Shown one piece after another: positions 25,431 through 33,991 of a stretch of 64,000 bases of DNA; position 1 is the stretch's first letter; every line of letters begins with the position of its first letter. The notes beneath the pieces are model-generated. The model was not told the origin of the DNA. It saw only the letters and a list, made by a program, of their open reading frames with translations, and made no database searches. The stretch covers positions 1-64,000 of the forward strand of contig JBLWXT010000015.1 of NCBI GenBank assembly GCA_048267305.1, in the 5' to 3' direction. Source of the stretch: Owenweeksia sp048267305. GTDB lineage: Bacteria > Bacteroidota > Bacteroidia > Flavobacteriales > Schleiferiaceae. The position numbers were made by a program, and so were the translations under genes.

Positions 25431-26285
25431 ATGAAAATCTTTGCCGCTATTGTGTTGAGTTTCTTATTACTAGCTTGTAGCAAGATAGAAATAGAGAAAG
25501 TAGAAAACAACAATCCACCCCACGAACAAATAGTTACCGCCCAAATGCGGGAGGGTTATGTAAACCGTATTTACATAACCCTGATTGGTAGAAAGGCCAC
25601 TGAAACCGAGTTTGAAGCCGGCCTTACATTACTTGGAGCAGAGGCTTCGGAAGCAGATCGTGCCAAGTTGGTTGAGCAAATCTTATCACTTCCTGAGTAC
25701 AACACGGAGCTATATTCAGTGGTTCGTGGAGATTATCTCGAATCTGTAGATACGGCCTTGATTAAGAGCGATTATTTGTTGGCCGTTGATCAATTAAAAA
25801 CAGCCACTGGCAGCACAAGGGAATATTGGTTGATTGTTGAGAATACACTCAAAAAACTGGTGGAGATCCCTGCTTTGCTAGATCAAAATCAAATTGATAT
25901 TATCGAAATACATCGCAGGGCGGTTTACAATATCTATTATGATGATATAAATATGGGCTCGGAAAATTATGTGGTGGCCACTTTCCAAAACTTCCTGTTT
26001 CGATATCCTACTAATGTGGAGTTGGAAAATGGCAAGCTGATGGTGGATGGGTTCCCGGCCTCTCTGTTTTTAAAAGGAGGAACTTCCAAGGAAGACTTTA
26101 TTCAGATATTTTTTGATAGTGATGATTATTTTGAGGGGCAGGTGATAAACCTCTACCGCAAGTATCTTTTTGAAAATCCGGATACAGAAGAAATGGTAAC
26201 CCTTACCCGAGAGTTTCAGGCAACTAAGGATTATAAGCAATTGCAAATAAATATATTGAGCAGTGATGATTACTTCTTTAATTAA
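25431..26285 (+). CDS. DUF4214/DUF1549-like lipoprotein
   Basis: A 284-residue lipoprotein (signal LSFLLLACSK, Cys16). The mature region contains helical repeats resembling DUF4214/DUF1549 units: YVNRIYITLIGRKATETEFEAGLTLL near residue 43, VATFQNFLFRYPTNVELENG, and VINLYRKYLFENPDTEEMVTL, each followed by segments ending like ILSSDDYFFN. First gene of a five-gene operon; the next gene starts inside its 3' end (about 20-bp overlap) and ends with a similar motif. The role is unknown. Confidence 0.65.
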   Translation: MKIFAAIVLSFLLLACSKIEIEKVENNNPPHEQIVTAQMREGYVNRIYITLIGRKATETEFEAGLTLLGAEASEADRAKLVEQILSLPEYNTELYSVVRGDYLESVDTALIKSDYLLAVDQLKTATGSTREYWLIVENTLKKLVEIPALLDQNQIDIIEIHRRAVYNIYYDDINMGSENYVVATFQNFLFRYPTNVELENGKLMVDGFPASLFLKGGTSKEDFIQIFFDSDDYFEGQVINLYRKYLFENPDTEEMVTLTREFQATKDYKQLQINILSSDDYFFN

Positions 26286-26772
26286 AATCAGGAGGCCAAT
26301 TGGTATTTTGATATTTGGCCTTGTAATGTCAATATCCTGTAAAAAGGATATGGTTACTCAGTATCAGATTCGGGATGTGGAGCTTTATTCCAGTGCGAGC
26401 GACAAGAAAAACCTGAAATCGGATGAGCAGTTTATCTCCATTATGTACACCGATATCTTTGAAAAGAGCATCAGCAATGAGCAGATGCTAAGCATGAATA
26501 AGGCCTACACCTCTATTGGGGATAAATCCTTGATTATTGATATCTTGATTAAAAGCCTGTTGGCAGATCAATCCGCAAGTATTCCCACCATTACAGAGAT
26601 GAGGGCAGATCCCGAAACCTTTGTTCAGGACACTTATAAGAGGTTTTTACTTCGGTTACCCTCCAAACAGGAGCAGTGGTTTTTAACCAATCAAATTGCC
26701 AACAACAATAAATTGGAACCTATTGATATTTACTATGCCATACTCACAAGTGAAGAGTACCGCTACTATTAA
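26266..26772 (+). CDS. Small DUF4214-like lipoprotein
   Basis: A 168-residue protein from ATG 26266 (GTG at 26263 also possible), with a lipoprotein signal ILIFGLVMSISCKK. The C-terminal motif VQDTYKRFLLRLPSKQEQWFLTNQIANN... YYAILTSEEYRYY mirrors the repeats of the previous protein (ILSSDDYFFN), so the two are structurally related. Overlap with the upstream gene indicates coupled translation. No family name can be given beyond this similarity. Confidence 0.6.
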   Translation: MITSLIKIRRPIGILIFGLVMSISCKKDMVTQYQIRDVELYSSASDKKNLKSDEQFISIMYTDIFEKSISNEQMLSMNKAYTSIGDKSLIIDILIKSLLADQSASIPTITEMRADPETFVQDTYKRFLLRLPSKQEQWFLTNQIANNNKLEPIDIYYAILTSEEYRYY

Positions 26773-26784
26773 AACCCATAAGTG

Positions 26785-28086
26785 ATGAACAGAAGGCAAT
26801 TTATAAGGAAAACGGGAATGGCCACAGCAGGAGCATTTGCATTGCCCTATGTGCTGCCGGGAGGAACCTTGTTTGCCCCAACGGGCGCACGAAAAGCCAA
26901 CCATGTGGTCTTTTGCCTCTTTGCGGGAGGGATTCGCAATCGCGAGAGTATCCACAAAAATGAAGGCAACCTTATGTCCAGCATGCTGAATGGATCTGAA
27001 ACCATCAGTAGTGATATTTCGGGAAGTATGTCGGCACTTGGCTCATCGCCACTGAGCAGCCCGCTGCAAAATTTTGGAACACTGTTTAAAGAGTTTAGAT
27101 ATAATCAGGGGCCAACCGGCCACTTCAACGGACATACCACGGCTATCACCGGTAAGTATACCGATAACAGTTTAAGTCTTTTGGAACGGCCAACTTCACC
27201 TACTGTATTTGAGTTGTATCGCAAGCACAACAGCCCTTCCATGTCGGCTCTCAACTCCTGGTGGATAACACATACCAATAATCTTTACCCCATTCTCAAC
27301 TACAGCAATGTAAATGGATATGGCCCTGATTATGGCGCTAATCAGCTTTCTCCAAACGATTTTTTTGATAATGATACGGGGCAGATTCTTTTGAATAAAG
27401 CAGCCTTTTCCTCGGCTAATGCTGATCAGCAAAATGAAATGAGGAAGTTTTTCAATAATAATTTTGGTGCTCCCGAAAGTTCATCCTCAGGGATAAAAAA
27501 CACCCTTGAAGATGCTGCCAGAATTGACAAGTGGATTGATGATATTATTCAAAGGGCATTGGGTGGACAACTCAATAACCCGTGGGGGCTGCCCACTTAT
27601 ATGAATGGAGATATGTACAACATATTTTTTGCAGAGGAGATTTTAAAGGAATTTAAACCTGAGTTGATGTTGGTGAATATGTTTGGCGTAGATGTTTGCC
27701 ATAGCGACTTTACGGGATATTGTGATAATCTGCGAAGGGCTGATTGGGCGGTAGGACACCTGTGGAATACCATACAAAGCACTCCTGGTTTGGCTAATGA
27801 TACAGTGTTGATTGTAGCTCCCGAAATTGGCCGTAATGGAACTCCCAATTCCATTGTTGATCAAAATGGGCGGGCGGCCCTGGATCATACCAACGGAGAT
27901 CCTGAAAGCAAGGAAATCTTTTGTCTAGTAGCCGGGCCACCCAATGTAGTGCATCAGGCTAAGGTAATAGCCGGTGTTGAAGGGGAGAGTATAGATATCG
28001 TGCCCACCATCGCCAATATCCTGGGATTTGACACGGATATGACGACCAGCCTCCCGGGCAGAGTATTAAATCAAGCCTTTGTATAA
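26785..28086 (+). CDS. Tat-exported DUF1501-like / alkaline-phosphatase-fold protein
   Basis: A 433-residue protein from ATG 26785 (GTG three bases earlier possible). It begins with a twin-arginine signal (MNRRQFIRKTGMATAGAFALPYVLPGG), so it would be exported folded. The body resembles DUF1501/sulfatase-like proteins: NHVVFCLFAGGIRNRES, GHFNGHTTAITGKYTDN, VLIVAPEIGRNGTPN, ALDHTNGDPESKEIFCLVAGP and SIDIVPTIANILGF. Candidate metal ligands are the His and Asp residues in these blocks. It sits between lipoproteins and a haem-like lipoprotein. Substrate unknown; a hydrolase or maturation role is inference. Confidence 0.75.
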   Translation: MNRRQFIRKTGMATAGAFALPYVLPGGTLFAPTGARKANHVVFCLFAGGIRNRESIHKNEGNLMSSMLNGSETISSDISGSMSALGSSPLSSPLQNFGTLFKEFRYNQGPTGHFNGHTTAITGKYTDNSLSLLERPTSPTVFELYRKHNSPSMSALNSWWITHTNNLYPILNYSNVNGYGPDYGANQLSPNDFFDNDTGQILLNKAAFSSANADQQNEMRKFFNNNFGAPESSSSGIKNTLEDAARIDKWIDDIIQRALGGQLNNPWGLPTYMNGDMYNIFFAEEILKEFKPELMLVNMFGVDVCHSDFTGYCDNLRRADWAVGHLWNTIQSTPGLANDTVLIVAPEIGRNGTPNSIVDQNGRAALDHTNGDPESKEIFCLVAGPPNVVHQAKVIAGVEGESIDIVPTIANILGFDTDMTTSLPGRVLNQAFV

Positions 28087-28973
28087 TGAAAAAGCTACTC
28101 TATATACTGCCATTTGCTCTGCTGTTTATAGCATTGTCATGCGAGAAGGAGTCAGGCAGTAATGCCGATAATCCATTTCTCAATCAGCAGGGGCCGGATA
28201 CATCTGTAACCAAATTAAGCCTTAGCACTATTGAAGGGCTGCACCAAAATGTATTTGCGGTGAAATGTGCTAATCCTACCTGCCATGACGGCAGTTTTGA
28301 GCCGGATTTTCGCACGGTGCAAAGTGCCTACTCTTCGTTGGTATATCATCCCGTTACCAAAAATGACGATCAGGCTTCGTACCGATACAGGGTTTATCCC
28401 GGTAAGGCCGATGAAAGCTGGATAATGCATCGCGTAACTACGGATGATGAAGTATTGGGACGTATGCCACTGTATGCAAAACCTCTATCCGCAGAAGAGA
28501 TAAATGGACTAAGAGCCTGGATCAATAATGGGGCTAAGGATGTGAATGGCAATTTGCCGGATTTTCCCAACCTTCCGCCTACGGTTTTTGGCTATCAGTT
28601 ATTGGATTCCAATAATATTAGAGTTGATACAAATAGAGTGAGCGGCTGGGCCTCCGCCATGACACTGGGAGCTAATCAAACCTATACTCTGGCTTTTTAT
28701 GTGGAGGATGATACTTCGGCTACAGCAGACCTCAAAAATCAAAAAGTGGAGTTTAGCCTTGATCGCGATAACTTCGTTCCCATCGCATCCATTCCGGTTA
28801 TTAAGCTGTGGGAAAATGTAACGGTAGCCACTCTTAATACTTCGCAGTTTAGCTCCAACACCACCATTTACTTCCGCTACTATTTGGAGGATGAGCATGG
28901 CGCGGCAACACAAATGCCTTCCAACCAAAGTTTGTTTTACTGGAAAGATAACTTCTCATTTATTTTACCATGA
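28086..28973 (+). CDS. Cytochrome-c-like lipoprotein with CX4CH motif
   Basis: A 295-residue lipoprotein (signal FALLFIALSC, Cys19). Residues 53-150 look like the planctomycete-type cytochrome c domain: KCANPTCHDGSFEPDFRT carries C61-x4-C66-H67 instead of the canonical CxxCH, and the distal GRMPLYAKPLSAEEINGLRAWINNGAKD provides the usual Met ligand. The remainder is beta-rich (about residues 180-290). The start overlaps the previous stop by 1 bp. Whether haem is attached is uncertain because of the two extra residues between the cysteines. Confidence 0.7.
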   Translation: MKKLLYILPFALLFIALSCEKESGSNADNPFLNQQGPDTSVTKLSLSTIEGLHQNVFAVKCANPTCHDGSFEPDFRTVQSAYSSLVYHPVTKNDDQASYRYRVYPGKADESWIMHRVTTDDEVLGRMPLYAKPLSAEEINGLRAWINNGAKDVNGNLPDFPNLPPTVFGYQLLDSNNIRVDTNRVSGWASAMTLGANQTYTLAFYVEDDTSATADLKNQKVEFSLDRDNFVPIASIPVIKLWENVTVATLNTSQFSSNTTIYFRYYLEDEHGAATQMPSNQSLFYWKDNFSFILP

Positions 28974-29407
28974 CAAAGTGGATATTACCTATTTGCTTCT
29001 TTGTACTTCTCTCTTGTGAAAAGGAGGAAGATCCTACCGATCCTATTCCAAAAATCAGTTTAATAAGCATTGGGCCATCTGCTGTAGTTGAGTTTAAGGA
29101 TTCACTACTAATTGTAATTGAATACGAAGATGGCGATGGCGATTTAGGAGGAGTGCATCCCGATAGCGCTAACCTTTTTGTGGTGGATAAACGTATCAAC
29201 GTTCCCTTTGAATTTAGGATACAGGAATTGGTACCGGGTGGAGCCAATGTGCCTATCAAAGGACGTTTAAATGTGTTAATTCAAAACCTGTTTCTCACTG
29301 GCCCCGGCCCTAAGGAAGCTGTAAACTTCGACATCTACGCTATTGACAAAGCCGGCCACAAAAGCAATGTAATTACTACTGATGCTATTGAGGTGAGGGA
29401 GGGGTAG
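28970..29407 (+). CDS. Hypothetical small lipoprotein closing the DUF1501 operon
   Basis: A 145-residue protein with a lipoprotein signal (LPICFFVLLSCEKEEDP, Cys16) and a beta-sandwich-like mature region containing acidic VIEYEDGDGDLGGVHPDSANLFVVD. That motif, EYEDGDGDLG, is common in small Bacteroidota surface lipoproteins and may bind calcium. It overlaps the previous gene by 4 bp (ATGA). Last gene before a repeat-rich spacer. Confidence 0.65.
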   Translation: MTKWILPICFFVLLSCEKEEDPTDPIPKISLISIGPSAVVEFKDSLLIVIEYEDGDGDLGGVHPDSANLFVVDKRINVPFEFRIQELVPGGANVPIKGRLNVLIQNLFLTGPGPKEAVNFDIYAIDKAGHKSNVITTDAIEVREG

Positions 29408-29780
29408 AAGCTCCGCGTTCCTCACCGGTTTCTGCGCCTCCGCGTTGAGGTAACCTAAGTTGTTTAATGCTTATTGCTTCACCGCAGAGACGCCAAGGGC
29501 GCAGAGTTTGCGCAGAGAAGACATTCGGGATTTAAGAAATAATTTTTAGTAATGAGTTTATTCTCTGCGTTCCTCAGCGTATTCTGCGCCTCCGCGTTGA
29601 GGTAAAGCAAATTGTTTCAACGCGGAGATAAAAAGGGAACAGAGCTTTCGTAGAGATTATTTGTCAATTTAAATTCGGACATCTGATTAAATAGATTTTT
29701 GCGGATTCCATTAAGATGAGGAACGGTGAAAAATTAAGGGTGTAATAAAATTCCTTACTTTTCAATTCTAATTTATCCCA
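29408..29780. repeat. Intergenic imperfect inverted repeats (two units), 373 bp without a gene
   Basis: Two related units are seen. In each, an arm containing TCTGCGCCTCCGCGTTGAGGTAA (split over 29431-29453 and 29583-29605) is followed by a complementary arm, such as ACCGCAGAGACGCC plus GGGCGCAGAG at 29481-29507, or CAACGCGGAGA near 29618. Each unit would fold into a long imperfect hairpin. The same words recur at 31382-31562 and, degenerate, at 33775-33870. The rest of the gap (29660-29780) is AT-rich, with no gene. Confidence 0.8.
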
Positions 29781-31352
29781 ATGGCATTGTTAAATCCTAT
29801 TAAAGGCTGCTTGGCTATTGTCTTGATAAGTCTAATGGCAATGAACTCTATAAAGCTTAACGCACAAAGTTTTTTTAACGTTTTTGGCGTTAACGAGTTT
29901 TCTACTGGGGTATTGAAATATGACTCAGCCAACAGTGCGCTGTCTGGTTACATAATGAAGAACTCACTGGGTCAAAACCCCCAGAGAGATTCTAATACGC
30001 TTTTATACCGTGCGGAGTGGGATAGAAACCTTCAATTACTAGGTACCGAATTATTGGTAACACCATCCATAAGTCCTTATCATTATTTTGGATTGCGCGA
30101 TATTGAAAATTGGAATGAGAAAATTTTGGTATACCGTGTGGATCCCTCGAATCAAGGAAGTGTGCCAGACTTTTTTCCTTTTGCCTCAAATTGTGATTTA
30201 TGTAATTTGGTTAATGATAGCCTAATAAATTGCTTGCAGCTTCTACCTGACTCGGCTTTTAATATGGACATTTTGGGAGTTTATAACGATGCTGATACTT
30301 TACACCTTATAGCGAGTTATGCATTTGGATCAGCTGATACCATCCCAGAGATTCATCATGTTCGCATTGCTAAATCAACATTAGCAATCAGTACCAAAGT
30401 TTCTTATTTTTTCGAAAATGGTATGGGTTATTATCCATTTGGTAACCCGATCAAGCTACCTAACGGAAATTGGTTTGTGAGAATGGCCCAGGTTAATACT
30501 CAATACACTAGAGTAATATATGGCGTTATTGACGCTGGCTGGAATAATGCATTAAATATTATAGAGGCTGGAAGTTCATTTTCAAGTTTCAATAAGGCCT
30601 GGGTTTTTAATGGTAAGTTGGTATTTGTAAATGGTGAGATGTCTGATCCGCTCAATTGGAATCCCAGTGACCCAATTAAGGAGCAGGTAACATTAATTGA
30701 GTACGATTATCAACAGGACTCTATAACCAACCGCTATCACTTTGATTTTTCATCCAAGGCAGGTAATATATCTCATCATACAATAGGTTACTCAGCGCTG
30801 TTCAACGGGCAATATTTTGTTTTAGCTGCCCAAAGAGCAGATGATTTTCTTTTGAGCGGTCCACCGGACGCGACCATATTGGTGGCCGTTGATACTACAT
30901 TTAAAATAGCCAGTCAAATGATCTTGGAGGACACTATAAAGGCCGTTACACCATGGTTGGATGCTGTCATTAATGGCTTAACTCAAGGAGCTAATCCCAA
31001 AGAGTTTTACTATATGGGCTATGTTCATGACCCTGATGTAAATACAGGTAATTATTCCTATGATATAATGCTGGGCAAACTTGATTTAAACAATATTGGA
31101 ACGGAAGAATATATCAAAGTTCGCCATCAACAAACCTGGCTATACCCCAACCCAACTAGTGGTGTTTTTAAACTTACCAATACGGCCGTACCTTTTAAAC
31201 CTTATGCGTACAAGGTTTTAGATGTAACCGGTAAGTTGATGTTAACTGGAAGAGCTGATACAGAAAAGCAAGTGGTGCATGTCAATCTACCTCACGGCAC
31301 CTACTATCTTTCTACTGAGCAGGGTGATGTTTTGCCTTTTGTGGTGGAGTAA
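29781..31352 (+). CDS. T9SS type A sorting domain protein of unknown function
   Basis: A 523-residue secreted protein. The N-terminus is a signal peptide (IVLISLMAMNSIKLNAQS). The central region is low in recognisable motifs, with beta-rich stretches and a short Cys pair in FASNCDLCNLVNDSLINCL. The C-terminal 75 residues are a type IX secretion sorting domain (WLYPNPTSGVFKLTN... KVLDVTGKLMLTGRAD... LPHGTYYLSTEQGD). It should cross the outer membrane through the T9SS and be anchored or released. It is flanked on both sides by the inverted-repeat family. Confidence 0.85.
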   Translation: MALLNPIKGCLAIVLISLMAMNSIKLNAQSFFNVFGVNEFSTGVLKYDSANSALSGYIMKNSLGQNPQRDSNTLLYRAEWDRNLQLLGTELLVTPSISPYHYFGLRDIENWNEKILVYRVDPSNQGSVPDFFPFASNCDLCNLVNDSLINCLQLLPDSAFNMDILGVYNDADTLHLIASYAFGSADTIPEIHHVRIAKSTLAISTKVSYFFENGMGYYPFGNPIKLPNGNWFVRMAQVNTQYTRVIYGVIDAGWNNALNIIEAGSSFSSFNKAWVFNGKLVFVNGEMSDPLNWNPSDPIKEQVTLIEYDYQQDSITNRYHFDFSSKAGNISHHTIGYSALFNGQYFVLAAQRADDFLLSGPPDATILVAVDTTFKIASQMILEDTIKAVTPWLDAVINGLTQGANPKEFYYMGYVHDPDVNTGNYSYDIMLGKLDLNNIGTEEYIKVRHQQTWLYPNPTSGVFKLTNTAVPFKPYAYKVLDVTGKLMLTGRADTEKQVVHVNLPHGTYYLSTEQGDVLPFVVE

Positions 31353-31381
31353 TTTTTTGCCAAGGAATTTTTTGGACATTC

Positions 31382-31562
31382 CTTCTCCGTGCTCTTCCGT
31401 GAACTCTGTGTCTTTGCGTTGAGGTAAACACATTGCTTATGGTTTCACCGCAGAGGCGCCAAGGGCGCAGAGTTTGCGCAGAGTGGTCATTCGGTTTCCT
31501 GAAGTGAATTCATTACAAGAAAAGTTGTTCTCCGCGTTGAGGTAATCTGCTTCACTGCAGAG
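31382..31562. repeat. Intergenic imperfect inverted repeat, copy 3
   Basis: CTTTGCGTTGAGGTAAAC on the left and TTTCACCGCAGAGGCGCC with AAGGGCGCAGAGTTTGCGCAGAG on the right reproduce the words of the 29.4-kb copies, including a nearly identical right arm. A partial repetition, CTCCGCGTTGAGGTAA, follows at 31530-31545. The 340-bp gap between genes holds no coding sequence. An inverted repeat ACTTGT-N6-ACAAGT lies near 31640-31660. Confidence 0.8.
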
Positions 31563-31692
31563 CTAAAATTTCAATTACTTTTTTGGTTTTTACGGAAAAT
31601 TATTACTTTCATCATCACGCACAACCAGGGGATTCGGAGACTTGTAGAATAACAAGTATTTGTATTAAAGCGCATATCATCAACTAAAAAAA

Positions 31693-33771
31693 ATGATCTG
31701 GCAACGCTACCCCGTTTTCAGGATTTTTCTGGTGTTTTGCTCTGGCATATTGCTGGCCAATTTTACAAACACCTCCTTTTTTCTATTTACAGGAATACTG
31801 GTCGTTAGTGCCATTATTACCCTTTTTTTCGCCTTTGCCAAATTCATTTTCAGCAGTTATCGTAACCGCTGGGTTTTTGGTGCGGGACTATATCTGTTCT
31901 TTCTGAGTCTTGGGGTTGTAATCACCCATTTGTATTCCGAACGACATTCGCCCAATCATTTAACTAAGGCTCCGCCAGGCCGGGCTATATACCTCATTCA
32001 ACTTCTAGACGATCCACAGGAAAAGGAGCGCTCCATTGGAGTAAAGGCTGAGGTTGTGGCAATTAAAGATTCCGGAGAGTTTAAGGAACAGCATTCTAAG
32101 ATTATGCTTTATCTGCAAAAGTCTGAGGAAGCGAAAAATCTCACTTACGGAGATCGGATTGTGCTCAATGGCATACTCAATCCCTTGAGTCCACCTATGA
32201 ATCCCTATGAATTTGATTATAAAAACTATCTAAATCTAAAGGCCATATATTTTCAGACTTATGCCGATAGTACCAATTGGAAAGTGGTTTCTCAAGGCCA
32301 TGGCTGGACAGTTTTAAAGGTTGCCAAGGACTTCCGAAAGCATATGCTGGCCGAAATAGATCAGTGGAAGCTCGATGAAGATCGGAAAGCAGTTACCAAG
32401 GCATTGCTGCTGGGCTATCGATATGATATCAAGGATGAATTGTTACAGGCCTATTCCTCCGCTGGGGCTATGCATGTATTGGCCGTTAGTGGTTTGCATG
32501 TAGGCATCGTTTACCTGATGGCCTCCTACTTACTTTTCTTTTTAGATAGGGTGAAGTATGGCCCCATCACCAAAACCCTTATCCTCATTCTCCTGCTATG
32601 GTCGTATGCTATGATAACCGGACTTTCTGCAAGTGTGGTGAGGGCTGCGACAATGTTCACTTTTGTAGCCATCGGTACAGGATTTAAGCGCTATACTTCC
32701 ATTTACAATACTATTTTGGGCTCGGCCATAGTACTGATGTTGTTTAAGCCCACTTTCCTTTTTGAGGTAGGATTTCAGTTGAGTTATGCCGCAGTGTTTG
32801 GTATTGTTTGGCTTCAGCCAAGGTTTCAGGATATATGGAAACCCAACAACTGGTTTTTAAAACAATTCTGGGGTATTACTACGGTTTCCATTGCAGCACA
32901 GATTGCCACCTTCCCATTGGGACTTTACTACTTTCATCAGTTTCCTGCCCTTTTTCTTATCTCTAACTGGATGGTAATTCCGCTGGTTACAGGGCTTATG
33001 TATGTTGGGTTAATTGCATTGGTGGTTTCAGCGTTGGGTTGGGTACCCGGCTTTTTGGTTTCGCTGTATGGGTGGTTTTTATGGGCAATGAATACCGGAG
33101 TGAGTTTTATAGAAGAGCAGGCTTCCTTTTTAATAGATCAAATTCACATTACTCGCTTTGAACTGGTTTTACTGTATGTATTTATCGTTTTGGTTTTCAA
33201 CTGGCTGTTGCAGGGAGAGTTTTGGCGATTGGCTGCTGCCGGAGTGGTACTCGTGGCTTTTGGCGGAAGCCAGTTGGCGGAGGCCTATCAACTTAAAACC
33301 CAAAAGCAATTGGTGGTGTACAGTGTTAAGAATAATGCGGTGTTTGGTTTCTATGAAAATGGCAGGGGAGTGCTTGTCTCAGACAGTACATTTTGGAAGA
33401 ATGATGATGCGCTCACATTTCATGTAAAGCATCATTGGTGGGCCAATGATATTGAGGAGGTAGAGTTTTGCGATTTAAAAAGCGACTTCTCCAACCATCA
33501 TCTGCGTAAAAGCGGAAATATGCTGGGCTTTGGTGAGGAAATATTCCAATTGATTACAGGAAAATATTCACGCTTTTTAAATTCATCCTGCTGGATTGTT
33601 GGGGGTAAGTGCTATCCGCCAAAGGAAGAAATTCAACTTCCTGAAAACATAGTGCTATGCGGCATGCAAAACTATTATCAGCGCAAGCACTGGAAAGAGT
33701 GGGCACAGGAGAACGGAGTGGAATGCTGGGATACGCAGGAACAAGGGGCATTTGTTGTGTGTTACAAGTGA
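31693..33771 (+). CDS. comEC: ComEC/Rec2-family DNA uptake channel
   Basis: A 692-residue polytopic membrane protein. N-terminal helices (residues 1-85) are followed by an OB-like DUF4131 domain (GRAIYLIQLLDDPQEKERSIGVKAEVVAIKD... YGDRIVLNGIL), then the competence domain with ALLLGYRYDIKDELLQAYSSAGAMHVLAVSGLHVGIVYL, GLSASVVRAATMF and FLFEVGFQLSYAAVFGIVW. The C-terminal soluble part lacks the full metallo-beta-lactamase domain of longer ComEC proteins, as is usual in Bacteroidota. It carries single-stranded DNA across the inner membrane in transformation. Stand-alone gene. Confidence 0.93.
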   Translation: MIWQRYPVFRIFLVFCSGILLANFTNTSFFLFTGILVVSAIITLFFAFAKFIFSSYRNRWVFGAGLYLFFLSLGVVITHLYSERHSPNHLTKAPPGRAIYLIQLLDDPQEKERSIGVKAEVVAIKDSGEFKEQHSKIMLYLQKSEEAKNLTYGDRIVLNGILNPLSPPMNPYEFDYKNYLNLKAIYFQTYADSTNWKVVSQGHGWTVLKVAKDFRKHMLAEIDQWKLDEDRKAVTKALLLGYRYDIKDELLQAYSSAGAMHVLAVSGLHVGIVYLMASYLLFFLDRVKYGPITKTLILILLLWSYAMITGLSASVVRAATMFTFVAIGTGFKRYTSIYNTILGSAIVLMLFKPTFLFEVGFQLSYAAVFGIVWLQPRFQDIWKPNNWFLKQFWGITTVSIAAQIATFPLGLYYFHQFPALFLISNWMVIPLVTGLMYVGLIALVVSALGWVPGFLVSLYGWFLWAMNTGVSFIEEQASFLIDQIHITRFELVLLYVFIVLVFNWLLQGEFWRLAAAGVVLVAFGGSQLAEAYQLKTQKQLVVYSVKNNAVFGFYENGRGVLVSDSTFWKNDDALTFHVKHHWWANDIEEVEFCDLKSDFSNHHLRKSGNMLGFGEEIFQLITGKYSRFLNSSCWIVGGKCYPPKEEIQLPENIVLCGMQNYYQRKHWKEWAQENGVECWDTQEQGAFVVCYK

Positions 33772-33774
33772 GGG

Positions 33775-33870
33775 AAAACTCTGCGAAAATTTGCGCCTTT
33801 TGCGGCTCTGCGCTGAAGCAGTTTTACGTTACTTCAATGCAGAGAAGCAGAGCACGCGAAGAAACGCAGA
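33775..33870. repeat. Intergenic imperfect inverted repeat, degenerate copy
   Basis: ACTCTGCGAAAATTTGCGCCTTTTGCGGCTCTGCGCTGAAGC on the left is complementary in part to CTTCAATGCAGAGAAGCAGAGCACGCGAAGAAACGCAGAGA on the right. Together they make a long imperfect hairpin beginning 4 bp after the comEC stop codon. It belongs to the same word family as the 29.4- and 31.4-kb copies. Confidence 0.7.
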
Positions 33871-33917
33871 GATATCTTTAAGAATTAAAGATTGCACAAG
33901 TAAACAAGCGCTAAAAA

Positions 33918-33965
33918 CCTTAGTGCCTTAGTGCCTTCGTGCCTTCGTGTCTTTGTGTCTTTGTG
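33918..33965. repeat. Octameric tandem repeat (CCTTAGTG / CCTTCGTG / TCTTTGTG)
   Basis: Six 8-bp units occur in three pairs: CCTTAGTG twice, CCTTCGTG twice, TCTTTGTG twice. They lie between the 3' ends of comEC and the diadenylate cyclase gene. The pairwise order indicates stepwise slippage and point change. Confidence 0.95.
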
Positions 33966-33991
33966 GCAATTTAGGTTTACAAGTAGAAATA

